The notes under the pieces were generated by a model, which made no database searches, was not told the DNA's origin, and worked only from the letters and a program-made list of their open reading frames with translations. Positions 17,750 through 25,694 of a DNA stretch of 64,000 nt are shown piece after piece. A program made the translations under genes and the position numbers. The DNA is taken from positions 1-64,000 of the forward strand of contig JBKPAG010000019.1 of the NCBI GenBank assembly GCA_046726315.1. Reading direction: 5' to 3'. This DNA is from JACVRX01 sp046726315 (GTDB taxonomy: Bacteria; Actinomycetota; Actinomycetes; Jiangellales; Jiangellaceae). Within the stretch, counting starts at the first letter, position 1. The number at the start of each line of letters is the position of its first letter.

Positions 17750-18766
17750 GTGCGGACCGTCGACTGGCGCGACGGACGGGTAGTGATTGTCGACCAGACA
17801 TTGCTTCCCGCCGAGCTGCGGATGATCGAGCTGACCACGGTCGACGAGCTGGTAGACGCTATCGATCGGCTGGCCGTGCAGGGAGCACCGGCGCTCGGCG
17901 CCGCCGGTGCCCTCGGCGTGGTCCTCGCAGCCGATCAGGCCGACCGGGAGGGTTGGGCCGACGAGCAGCTTGTGACAGCGCTAGCCCGGGTGCGGGACGC
18001 GCGACCCACTGCAGTCAACCTGGCGTCGGGGATCGATCGCGTCGCCCGTCGGCTGCCCCAAGGGCGTGACGCCATGCTGCGGGAGGCCCTGGCGATGCTG
18101 GAGGAGGACGTAGCCGCCAACCGATCGATCGGCGAACGAGGGGCGGACCTGCTGGCCGAGCTGCTCGCCGGGTCGTCGGCGACGACCCAGGCCATCCGGG
18201 TGCACACCCACTGCAACACCGGCAGTCTCGCCGCGATCGAGTGGGGAACGGCCCTGGGTGTGATCCGGGCGTTGCATCGACGGCGGCGGCTGGGCCAGGT
18301 CTACGTCGACGAGACCCGTCCGCTGCTGCAGGGGAGCAGGCTCACGGCATGGGAGCTCGATCGGCTCGGCATCGATTATCGGGTAGTGGTCGACGGTGCC
18401 GGACCGACCGTGATCGCCCGGGGCCTGGTCGACGCCGCCGTCGTGGGCGCCGACCGGGTCGCGGCCAACGGTGACGTAGTCAACAAGGTAGGCACTTACC
18501 CGCTGGCGCTGGCCTGCGCCCGGGCCGGCGTCCCATTCGTCGTGGCTGCGCCCGAGTCGACCATCGACGAGGCGACCCCAACGGGTTTGGATGTCGAGAT
18601 CGAGACCAGGGCGGACGCTGAGGTGGTCGAGTGGTCCGGTGTGCGGGTTGCTCCAGCGGGGGCCCAGGCTCTCAATCTCGCCTTTGATGTGACGCCGGCC
18701 GATCTGGTGACGGCGATCGTGACTGAGGACCGGGTCATCCGGCCTGGGGAGCCCGTCGATGAGTGA
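17750..18766 (+). CDS. mtnA: S-methyl-5-thioribose-1-phosphate isomerase
   Basis: A 338-residue MtnA that converts the aldose 5-(methylthio)ribose-1-phosphate (or 5-deoxyribose-1-phosphate) to the ketose. Active-site features are VQGAPALGAAGALG, the catalytic Cys in HTHCNTGSLA and the catalytic Asp in GADRVAANGD followed by VVNKVGTYPLA. The GTG start at 17750 follows tagat. It overlaps the class II aldolase gene by 8 bp, so the two are translationally coupled. No methylthioribose kinase, dehydratase or dioxygenase of the full methionine salvage route is nearby; the pair fits the shorter DHAP-shunt route. Confidence 0.95.
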   Translation: MRTVDWRDGRVVIVDQTLLPAELRMIELTTVDELVDAIDRLAVQGAPALGAAGALGVVLAADQADREGWADEQLVTALARVRDARPTAVNLASGIDRVARRLPQGRDAMLREALAMLEEDVAANRSIGERGADLLAELLAGSSATTQAIRVHTHCNTGSLAAIEWGTALGVIRALHRRRRLGQVYVDETRPLLQGSRLTAWELDRLGIDYRVVVDGAGPTVIARGLVDAAVVGADRVAANGDVVNKVGTYPLALACARAGVPFVVAAPESTIDEATPTGLDVEIETRADAEVVEWSGVRVAPAGAQALNLAFDVTPADLVTAIVTEDRVIRPGEPVDE

Positions 18767-19445
18767 CGTGACCGCCGAGGACCTGGTCGCGCTGGGTCGG
18801 CAGGTGGTGGCCGCCGGGCTGGTCGTGGCATCGGGGGGGAACCTGGCCGCCCGGCTTCCCGACCCGGACCGCATCCTGGTCACGCCGCGGGGGTGGGCCC
18901 TGGACGACCTCGACGCTGCCGCATTGGCGACGGTCGGGCTCGACGGACGCCAAATCTCTGGCAGATATGCGCCGACGACCGAGCTGGCTCTGCATCTGGC
19001 CGCATTCGAGGTCCGATCCGACGCAGGCGTCTGCCTGCACCTGCATCCGCCGATGGCGACGCTGCTTCACGCCGTGGGTCTACTGATAGCGCGCATTACC
19101 ACCGACCACGCGTATTACCTGCGCCGGCTCGGGGCGGTGCCCTTCATCCAGCCCGGGTCCGACCGGCTGGCCCGGGCGGTGGCAGCCGAGTTAGCCGACT
19201 CTGACGTCGTCCTGTTGGCCCACCACGGCTGCCTGATCGTGGCCGACTCGTTCGAAGTCGGGTTCAGCCGGGCGGCCAACCTCGAGGCAGCGGCGATGGC
19301 GACCTACCGGGCCCACGTGCTAGGCGCTGACGTGGCCGAATGCCCGCCCGAGTTCCTGGCCGAGGTGGAGGCCCAGGAGGCGGCGGGGGTGGTCTACGGC
19401 AAGGCTGCCAGAACGGCCGGCGTGGGCGGGACCGACGGCGCATAG
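18759..19445 (+). CDS. Class II aldolase (fuculose-phosphate aldolase/MtnB-like fold)
   Basis: A 228-residue zinc aldolase. It has the GGNLAAR phosphate-binding segment, a catalytic acidic residue in TTELALHLA, the zinc pair HLHPP and a third His in LLAHHGCLIV. Coupled to mtnA, it most likely cleaves 5-(methylthio)ribulose-1-phosphate or 5-deoxyribulose-1-phosphate into DHAP and an aldehyde (Ald2 of the DHAP shunt). The alternative, MtnB dehydratase, shares the fold but is normally followed by enolase and dioxygenase genes that are missing here. Start ATG 18759. Confidence 0.85.
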   Translation: MSDVTAEDLVALGRQVVAAGLVVASGGNLAARLPDPDRILVTPRGWALDDLDAAALATVGLDGRQISGRYAPTTELALHLAAFEVRSDAGVCLHLHPPMATLLHAVGLLIARITTDHAYYLRRLGAVPFIQPGSDRLARAVAAELADSDVVLLAHHGCLIVADSFEVGFSRAANLEAAAMATYRAHVLGADVAECPPEFLAEVEAQEAAGVVYGKAARTAGVGGTDGA

Positions 19446-19603
19446 CGACGGCAGTGGATCACTTCCCTGTGTGTGCGACGGTCCTCCGGACGTCCCAGTC
19501 GAGGCCGCCGGCCTGGACGGACCAGTCCTCGCAACGAACGGCTCGAGCGCCTGATGGGAGGCGGCGGCCTCGAGAAGGTCGTCGGCTGTCCCGTCCATGA
19601 CTT

Positions 19604-19690
19604 CGATCTCGCCATCACCCAGGCCTACCCGTACATCAACAGGCTTGCAGGCCTGGTGAAGTACGGCACGGGTGGTGAACGTGGTCATTC
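19604..19690 (+). repeat. Decayed copy of the 88-bp palindromic element
   Basis: The core tacatcaacaggcttgc (19634-19650 region) matches the left arm of the copy at 59112 with one mismatch in 17. The right arm keeps gcctggtg, a gta/cac patch and the terminal cgtggtcatt. The left end is eroded, so that boundary is approximate. It lies 158 bp after the aldolase stop and just before the OsmC stop codon. Confidence 0.6.
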
Positions 19691-19710
19691 CAGATGGGCC
19701 AGCGCGTGGC

Positions 19711-20277
19711 TCAGCGGACCTCGAGGGTGGTGGTCACTGGGATCGGGTTGGCCAAGCTGTCCCTCACCGGCGATGTGTCTTGGACGTACTGGCACAGCTC
19801 GGTCAACTGTTCCTTCGTCGCGTTGGGGCTGGACACCCAGGCGTTCGCCCGGATCTCGGTGAACCCTGCCCGGGGGCCGTCCAGACCGAGGAACGAGCGC
19901 ACGTCGAAGTCGCCCTCGAGCTCATACTCCATCGCGTTGAGTTCGATTCCCCGTGCCGCCGCATTCGCGACATAACCGACGGCGTAGCAGAACCCCAGCG
20001 CCTGCAGGAGCAACTCCACCGCATTCGGGCCTTTGTTCCGACCCAACAGCACCGGCGGCTCGTCGCCCTCGAGCCGGAACGCCTCGTCTCGGGTCTCGTC
20101 CTCCGCGCCGGCGTGCACGAACCTCCCGATCTCCCCGACGTTGTAGGTCCCGTCCTGCCACCTGCTGGACGCCCGGAACGTGAACGTCCCTACCGCCGCG
20201 TCTTCCTTGACCGCCTCGATAGTCGCCAGCAGCTGGTCGACGTCGATCCCGTTTCGGATCGTCACTGCCTCCGCCAT
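19711..20277 (-). CDS. OsmC-family peroxide/thiol stress protein
   Basis: About 188 residues with the OsmC/Ohr fold: an N-terminal strand region (FTFRASSRWQDGTYNVG), the substrate loop PPVLLGRNKGPNAVELLLQA, and the conserved Cys in LGFCYAVGYVANAAARG. The usual first catalytic Cys is not evident in this subgroup (GRNKGPN in its place), so peroxidase activity is uncertain. ATG 20277 has a good ribosome site (ggagtgagg); a GTG lies 9 nt upstream. It follows the ECF sigma/ArsM-like/cupin cluster on the same strand. Confidence 0.87.
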   Translation of the reverse strand: MAEAVTIRNGIDVDQLLATIEAVKEDAAVGTFTFRASSRWQDGTYNVGEIGRFVHAGAEDETRDEAFRLEGDEPPVLLGRNKGPNAVELLLQALGFCYAVGYVANAAARGIELNAMEYELEGDFDVRSFLGLDGPRAGFTEIRANAWVSSPNATKEQLTELCQYVQDTSPVRDSLANPIPVTTTLEVR

Positions 20278-20447
20278 GATCCTCACTCCTCACGCATCGT
20301 CTTGACACAGCTATGGACGGCAGATGACCCGGCGTTATTGCATTCAGCGAGCAGCGGCATCGCGACGCGACATCGGTAGAGTCCGCGTTTGACACGAGTG
20401 CAACGCAAGCGAAGTCGCCGCCCTCGCTCGCTGCGACCGGGTGGGCG

Positions 20448-20699
20448 TTACCTCTGTATGGACTCAAGACAGACGAACCGGAGCGCCTCGGATCCCTGAT
20501 TGACAACGTCTTCGTGCTCTTCGGGGTTGACGAACAACACGTCGCCGGGCGTCAACGCCTCTTCTCGCTCCTCGAGCCGCAGCGCGCCCAGACCGCTGAC
20601 GATCACGGCCTCATGGGCGTGCGGATGGGCGTGAAACGGCGTGGAGCTTCCCGGTTCCACGTCGATGACCTTCAGCTCCAGGTCCGCTACGTGGGTGAG
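20448..20699 (-). pseudogene. Cupin-domain protein lacking its start
   Basis: A single small cupin barrel: LTHVADLELKVIDVEPGSS, then FHAHPHAHEAVIVSG (metal-binding His cluster), EEREEALTPGDVLFVNP and EEHEDVV (second motif). Homologues begin some 30 residues earlier, but here the frame runs back inside the ArsM-like gene with no ATG, GTG or TTG before the GTG at 20660, which would remove the first strand. It is either N-terminally truncated or fused to the ArsM-like protein by a lost frameshift. Probably a metal-dependent or sensor accessory protein of the same operon. Confidence 0.6.
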
Positions 20700-21616
20700 G
20701 TGGTGACCTCCACCTCGGGTATGTCGGCGGGGCCGGGGGCGATGTCCTGCACGCGCCTGACGTTCCCCGCAAAGCCCGCTTCGCGAGCCGACGCCGCGAA
20801 TTCCGATCGCATCTCCCCGCCTTCCGGCAGATGCGCCGTGACTACAACGGCCACTGCAACCCGGGCATGCTGTTCGACGGGGATCAGGGCCCGCATCAGC
20901 CGGATCACCTCGTTGGAGAACAGTGGGTACAGCGCACAGTCGTCGATGCTTAGAGCCGCCCGATGCATCACCTTGGCGCCAACGAAACCGGCCCGGTCGA
21001 GCTTGTGCAGGAAGGCTTCCTCGGCCAGCGCGCCAGCGACGCAGCCCGCCCAGGCGGCCGGCTGGGTGGCGATCTCCGGGGGTAGTTCGTCCAGCTCGAC
21101 AGTCAGGTCGGAGACACAAAGCCGGCCGCCGGGTCGAAGCACACGGGCACATTCCGCCATCACCCTCGCCTTGCGCGCGGACAGGTTGATGACACCGTTG
21201 GAGGTGATCAGGTCGACACTTGCGTCGGGGCACGGGATCGCCTCCATCTCGCCCTCGACGAACTCCACGTTGGAAAGGCCGGCGTCCTCCACCGAACGTG
21301 CAGTGCGGTCGAGCATCTCCGGCAGGAAGTCAAGAGCAATCACCGTCCCGGTGGGCCCGGTACGCTGCGCCGCCAGGATCGTGTCGATCCCACCCCCACA
21401 GCCAAGGTCGAGGATGGTTTCACCGAGCCGGATGTCCGCGTAGCGAAGATGGTTGGCTACGCCCAACGCCCGCTCCATGGCCGAATCCGGCAGCATCGCC
21501 AACTCGTCCGCGCTGTAGAGCTTGTGCGCCACTGCTGCCGTGGTGGGCGGCACGTGCCGGTAGGCGGCTCGAACCAGCGCCTTCACCTCGTCGCCGTGCA
21601 TCAAATCGCGGCTCAT
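20687..21616 (-). CDS. Arsenite-methyltransferase-like (ArsM-type) methyltransferase
   Basis: A 309-residue SAM methyltransferase: motif I ILDLGCGGGIDTILAAQRTG, VIALDFLPEMLDRTARSV, and SNGVINLSARKARVMAECAR, the SNCVINL-type signature of the ArsM family. Cysteines occur at IPCPD, AGCVAG and DDCALYP, positions compatible with As(III) binding, but alignment is needed to confirm them. It is translationally coupled (ATGA) to the anti-sigma factor, so it is probably induced with the ECF sigma. A second ArsM-like gene lies 2.3 kb away at 23904. Confidence 0.8.
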   Translation of the reverse strand: MSRDLMHGDEVKALVRAAYRHVPPTTAAVAHKLYSADELAMLPDSAMERALGVANHLRYADIRLGETILDLGCGGGIDTILAAQRTGPTGTVIALDFLPEMLDRTARSVEDAGLSNVEFVEGEMEAIPCPDASVDLITSNGVINLSARKARVMAECARVLRPGGRLCVSDLTVELDELPPEIATQPAAWAGCVAGALAEEAFLHKLDRAGFVGAKVMHRAALSIDDCALYPLFSNEVIRLMRALIPVEQHARVAVAVVVTAHLPEGGEMRSEFAASAREAGFAGNVRRVQDIAPGPADIPEVEVTTSPT

Positions 21617-21843
21617 GGTTCCAGCTCCTCGATTGTCTGGTTCAGCCGCAGCAACACGTCATCCGGGAGGTCGACCTTCCCGGCGTCGGCGAGTGCCCGC
21701 CGCAGTTCCCGTGCGAACTCCAGCTCGCCGCAGCAGCGGCGGCAGCGAGCGAGGTGTTGGTCGATGAGTCGGCGGTCGCCATCGTCGACCGTGCCGTCAA
21801 GGTACTCCCACAACTGCCTGACCGCGTCGGCACAGCTGATCAT
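21613..21843 (-). CDS. Zinc-binding anti-sigma factor (RsrA/RshA-like)
   Basis: A 76-residue protein with the ZAS motif H-x3-C-x2-C (HLARCRRCCGEL), preceded by ADAVRQLWEYLDGTVDD and followed by a helical tail. ZAS proteins hold a partner ECF sigma factor and release it when thiol oxidation ejects zinc. ATG 21843 (MISCADAV) overlaps the sigma stop by 4 bp, and its own stop overlaps the ArsM-like start by 4 bp. Confidence 0.88.
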   Translation of the reverse strand: MISCADAVRQLWEYLDGTVDDGDRRLIDQHLARCRRCCGELEFARELRRALADAGKVDLPDDVLLRLNQTIEELEP

Positions 21844-22446
21844 CGGGCCTCCTCCTTCAGTAGTCCGTTCTGCTCGGCGTACTCCCACATCTGGATCTCG
21901 AAGAGCTTGCGCCCGCGGTGGAGTCGAGCCAGCACAGTGCCGAGTGGAACGTCGAGCATCTCGGCCAGCTCTCTGGCCAGGTAGCCGTCCATGTACACGA
22001 CGACGAGCGGGATACGGAACTTCTCCGGCAGCGTCATCAGCACAGCGCGTACGTCCTCGCGGGTGAATTCGGCGAGGAAGTCGAGATGCAGCGAGTCCGA
22101 GTACGGGAACGGATCTTCGTAAGCAATCTTGCGGTAGAGGGAGAACCGCTCGACCTGGTCGAAGTCGATCTCCTCAGGTTGCCGGGCCCTCGCCCGTGCC
22201 CGGTCGCGGCAACAGTTCACCAGGATGCTGGTCAGCCACGCGGGTGCTGCCGCAGGGTCGTGCAGCTGGCCGAATTTCCGGCACGCCTTGAGCAGGCAAA
22301 TCCTGCACCACATCCTCTGCGTCGTCGCCGACTAGCCGTCGGGCCAGCGAGAGCAGCCGGGGCAGCTGCTCGCGTGCCAGGTCGCGAAAGCTCAGCACCG
22401 AATTCGCCCTGGTACCGGTGACCACCGCCGCCTGGGCTGCACCCAC
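21840..22446 (-). pseudogene. ECF sigma factor (SigR/SigH-like) with a one-base frameshift
   Basis: Region 2 starts in one frame (from GTG 22446: FRDLAREQLPRLLSLARRLV then GDDAEDVVQD) and continues in another (CLLKACRKFGQLHDPAAAPA, then region 4 LPEKFRIPLVVVYMDGYLAR and GTVLARLHRGRKLFE). Removing one base from the AAA at 22298-22300 restores an unbroken protein of about 200 residues, VVQDCLLKACRKF. As written the gene is broken at the -10 recognition region, yet everything around it is conserved, so a sequencing or assembly error in the homopolymer is a real alternative. The locus is a sigma/anti-sigma/ArsM-like/cupin/OsmC unit. Confidence 0.82.
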
Positions 22447-22593
22447 AAGGCCACACCTTCTTGGACGTTCGCCAGTCCAGCGTTATTGCGTTGCCGGGCC
22501 ACGGCAAGGCGCCTGATCGTTCGGATCGCCAGCGGGGTGTCCGTGGCGACTTCGCAAACCTTCGTCTGAGAAAAGACCGCCGAACTTGCGCGC

Positions 22594-23571
22594 TCAGGAT
22601 GCTTTGACTGCGGGCTCAAGCAGAGTCAGCGTCACGGCATCGGCGTCCACCTCGGCACGGACACCGAGCGGCATCGGTACGTTCGGCGGGTTGTGGCCGA
22701 TGTCGACGTTCCCGACTACCGGGATGTCACGCTCGCCCAGCACATCGAGGACAACCTCGCGAAGCGTGTCCGGTCCGCCCTCGGTGGGCTCGACATCGGT
22801 TGGGGTACCCACGACCATGCCCGCGATCCGCTCGAACACGCCCGAGTACCGCAACACGTGCAGGTCGTTCCAGACCGCTGCGGTCGACGTGCCGACCTCC
22901 TCCCAAAACAGGATCGCGCCGTCGAAGTGCTCGGGGCTCAGCGCATATGGCGTGGCCTGCACCCGTACCAGGCGGTTGAGCAGCCCGCCGACGAGCGGAC
23001 CCCGCGCACGGCCCGAACGCCAGCACTCCCATTGACTGCCCGGCGGCAGGACACCCGGCGCGCTGTCACTCGTCAGTACGCGGAGGTAGATATCCGCGAG
23101 CTGCTTGCGGCGGCTGTCATCACACTCGTTCCAGTAACCGAATCCATGCGTGACAAGGTCGGAGTGCAGGGACACTAGGCCGGTGCGCGCATACAGCACC
23201 AGATGCAGCGCGGCGATGTCGCTAAAACCCAGCAGCGGCTTGGGATCCGCTCGTACCGCCGCGAGGTCGATCAGGTCGAGATAGCTCAACGTCATCCTGC
23301 CTCCGGTGAGCGAGCAGATCGCACGTACCTGCCGATCCCGAAGCAGACCGTTGAACTCCTTGGCAACCTCCCCCGGCGGGGCGGCTGCCCACCACCATTG
23401 CCTCTCCAGGTCGATCAACGGAGACACTCGCACGGCGAACCCCATCTGCTCGATGGCCTCGACACCGCGCTCGAACAGTGAGGCCTCACTCTGCTCCAGC
23501 CCGCCGGACAAGGCCATCACCGCAACGAGATCGCCCGGCCCCAACGCCTTTGGCCTCAGGATCGACGCCAT
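22594..23571 (-). CDS. S66 peptidase family, LD-carboxypeptidase/MccF-like
   Basis: About 325 residues. The nucleophile elbow GFSDIAALHLVLYA, the following TGLVSLHSDLVTHGFG and C-terminal His in VGNVDIGHNPPNVPMPLG fit the Ser-Glu-His peptidases of family S66. Family members trim murein tetrapeptides (LdcA) or inactivate peptide-nucleotide antibiotics (MccF). The sequence resembles MccF-type proteins (SLTGGRMTLSYLDLIDL) more than LdcA, but no toxin genes are nearby. ATG 23571 gives the normal N-terminus (MASILRPKALGPGDLVAVMA). Confidence 0.85.
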   Translation of the reverse strand: MASILRPKALGPGDLVAVMALSGGLEQSEASLFERGVEAIEQMGFAVRVSPLIDLERQWWWAAAPPGEVAKEFNGLLRDRQVRAICSLTGGRMTLSYLDLIDLAAVRADPKPLLGFSDIAALHLVLYARTGLVSLHSDLVTHGFGYWNECDDSRRKQLADIYLRVLTSDSAPGVLPPGSQWECWRSGRARGPLVGGLLNRLVRVQATPYALSPEHFDGAILFWEEVGTSTAAVWNDLHVLRYSGVFERIAGMVVGTPTDVEPTEGGPDTLREVVLDVLGERDIPVVGNVDIGHNPPNVPMPLGVRAEVDADAVTLTLLEPAVKAS

Positions 23572-23903
23572 GCTGAGCCCTCCATTCTCGGGTCCGGAAC
23601 ACGCTAGCGAAGCGCTCACCCAACCGGTCGGCTTGGGGGACGGGCGCTGCGGCCTCGTCCGACGGGCAGCCTCACAAGCATCGCTGTGGCGGGCCACGAT
23701 CGCGATATGCGTCGGCGGATCCGGGAGCGCGACCAGGAGCTCGCGGTATTGACGGCAGCCGGACGCGAGGTGGCCACAGACGGTGCTCTCGGGCTCCCTC
23801 CGCTCGGATGCAATATTGCCCCGCGGCGTGAGCGTCTTCCAAGTAAGGACCGTGTTTTTGGCACCAGTGCCGTTGAGGGGCGGGCGACGGAAAGGAGTCG
23901 GCC
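23572..23903. other. Divergent promoter region, no gene seen
   Basis: This 332-bp gap separates the S66 peptidase gene (minus) from the ArsM-like gene (plus). A relatively A+T-rich patch around 23810-23865 (gcaatattgc, gtgtttttgg) is the likeliest promoter area for the rightward gene. Reading frames here look like shadows. Confidence 0.5.
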
Positions 23904-24671
23904 ATGGCCGTCGTGAACACTGATGAGCTGGCGGTCAAGGTCCGGGAGATCTACCGACTCGTGGCCGAGCAGCCGAACGGCGCCTATCACTTCGAGATGG
24001 GCCGACCGCTGGCCGAGCGCCTCGGTTATCCCGCCGACATGCTGGACCGGCTGCCCATTGGGGCGGTCGAGTCCTTCGCCGGGGTCGGCTACTTCTTCGA
24101 CCTGGCCGGCATCGTCGAGGGGGAGCGGGTGATCGACCTGGGCAGCGGTTCCGGGATGGACGCGTTCGCCGCCGCGCATCTGGTCGGCCCATCGGGCCGG
24201 GTGCTCGGCGTCGACTTCACCACCGAGCAACTGGCCAAAGCACGCCGGCTCGCCGCCCTCGCGGGTGTCGGCCAGGTCGAGTTCGGTGAGTCTCGGATCG
24301 AGAGCCTGCCGGCGGTAGACGAGAGTTTCGACTGCGCGATCTCCAACGGCGTCATCAACCTCTCACCACTCAAGGAGCGGGTATTCGCCGAGGCGGCGCG
24401 GGTGCTGCGGCCGAGTGGCCGACTGGCTATCGCCGACATCGTCACCGAGCGGCCGTTGACCGAGGCGATCGTCGCCAATGCCGACCTATGGGCATCCTGC
24501 ATCGGCGGCGCCGCCCAGCAGGACTCGTACCGTCATGCGATCGAAGCCACCGGCCTGCGCATCGAGGTGATCCGCCGGAACCCCTACGAGTTCATCTCCG
24601 AGCAGGCCCGCAACGCCAGCGCCAAATACGGGGTAAACAGCATCTCCGTCCTCGCTGTCAAGCCAGAGTGA
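23904..24671 (+). CDS. ArsM-like SAM-dependent methyltransferase
   Basis: A 255-residue methyltransferase with motif I VIDLGSGSGMDAFAAAHLVG, post-I GVDFTTEQLAKARRLAAL, and AISNGVINLSPLKERVFAEA, again the ArsM-type SNGVINL signature. Cys residues are few (DCAISN, ASCIGG), so it probably does not bind As(III) the way classical ArsM does. ATG 23904 has a strong ribosome site (ggaaaggag). It may be a diverged paralogue of the operon-borne gene at 20687. Confidence 0.82.
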   Translation: MAVVNTDELAVKVREIYRLVAEQPNGAYHFEMGRPLAERLGYPADMLDRLPIGAVESFAGVGYFFDLAGIVEGERVIDLGSGSGMDAFAAAHLVGPSGRVLGVDFTTEQLAKARRLAALAGVGQVEFGESRIESLPAVDESFDCAISNGVINLSPLKERVFAEAARVLRPSGRLAIADIVTERPLTEAIVANADLWASCIGGAAQQDSYRHAIEATGLRIEVIRRNPYEFISEQARNASAKYGVNSISVLAVKPE

Positions 24672-24968
24672 GCGGCCTCGGTGGCTATGCATGAGCGACA
24701 CGTACGCGGCGCTGGAACGCGCGTACGCCACGCGCTCGACTGGGTCGACTTGGTCCGAAAACGGAACGTCAACGCAGCGGCCACCGCCGAACAGCTACTC
24801 AGCACCTTCGACCGGTCACTCCCAGACGAACCCGGCCGACCCGGCAACGGTCGTCGATGCGCCCGCCGCCCCCGCGGAACCCGGACTGGTGCCGACCCCA
24901 TCCGGCGATGCGCCTCGATATGGGCGGGGCCTAATGCGGCTGGCCGACCTCGCCGAGCGGCTCCGGCG

Positions 24969-25248
24969 TCAGCTGCGGACCAGCCGGGCGATCGCATCCG
25001 AGGCTTCTTTGACCTTTGCCTCGGCATCGGCGCCGCCGTGGCGGGTGGCGTCTGCGACGCAGTGGGAGAGATGGTCCTCGAGCAACTCCAGCGCAACGGC
25101 CTGCAATGCCTTCGTTGCCGCGGCGATCTGGGTCAGCACGTCGATGCAGTACGTGTCCTAGTCGACCATGCGTTGCAGCCCGCGGACTTGGCCCTCAACG
25201 CGTGCCAGCCGCTTCTACGGCGTCCTTGTTGTCGATGTAACCAGCCAT
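24969..25248 (-). pseudogene. CsoR/FrmR-family metal-sensing repressor, inactivated
   Basis: ATG 25248 reads MAGYIDNKDA, the family N-terminus, and then goes out of frame. One base over, KRLARVEGQVRGLQRMVD is a clear CsoR/RcnR segment (Arg-Val-Glu-Gly-Gln-Val-Arg-Gly). An in-frame TAG then replaces the usual Glu before DTYCIDVLTQIAAATKALQA and ALELLEDHLSHCVADA. The Cys-His-Cys copper ligands survive (C in TYC, HC in LSHC). So one net +1 shift and one nonsense mutation kill the gene. It ends with TGA 24969-24971. Confidence 0.88.
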
Positions 25249-25275
25249 GTCGCATTCCTCCACCGAGCAGCAAGT

Positions 25276-25293
25276 ATTACCCCTGGGGGGTAC
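25276..25293. promoter_or_regulatory. CsoR-type operator upstream of the dead csoR
   Basis: tattacccctggggggtacc is a near-palindrome of the TACCCC-N-GGGGTA class bound by CsoR repressors. It lies about 30 bp before the pseudogene start and 100 bp before the acidic protein gene on the other strand. The operator looks intact although the repressor is broken. Confidence 0.6.
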
Positions 25294-25393
25294 CTAACGC
25301 CAACCTCGATCCCAACCGGGCTTGGCGGGCTCGGCTAGCACAGGCAGGCTGGGCATTAGCAACCGGCGACGTCATCGACACGGGGAGGCCGCC

Positions 25394-25591
25394 GTGCAGG
25401 AGGACCATGAGCCGGAGCGCGAGGCTCCCGGCGACTACGAGTACGACGAGGCACACGACACAGTGGACGCGGCTCACACCGCGTACGTCGCACCGGGGCC
25501 CACTGGGCCGGCCGAGGCTCACATCACTACGGGGCAGATCGACCAGATCGGTGACTACGGCTACGACATGGCTCACGACCTGCCGCGCTAG
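25394..25591 (+). CDS. Small acidic hypothetical protein
   Basis: A 65-residue soluble, strongly acidic protein with two related motifs, GDYEYDEAHD near the N-terminus and GDYGYDMAHD near the end, that look like an internal duplication. It starts with GTG 25394 behind ggggagg. The frame is open to 25322, but the ribosome site favours the later start. The function is unknown. The D/E/H/Y-rich repeats could bind metal, and its position behind a CsoR-type operator would fit that (speculation). Confidence 0.55.
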   Translation: MQEDHEPEREAPGDYEYDEAHDTVDAAHTAYVAPGPTGPAEAHITTGQIDQIGDYGYDMAHDLPR

Positions 25592-25694
25592 GGGGTCACC
25601 TCCGCGTCCGGACCTCCTTCGCCGGCGAGGGCGAGGGCGAGGCCGGAGGCCAGGCCGAGCCCCTTGCCATGTCGTGACTGCCTCAGACGTTGTG

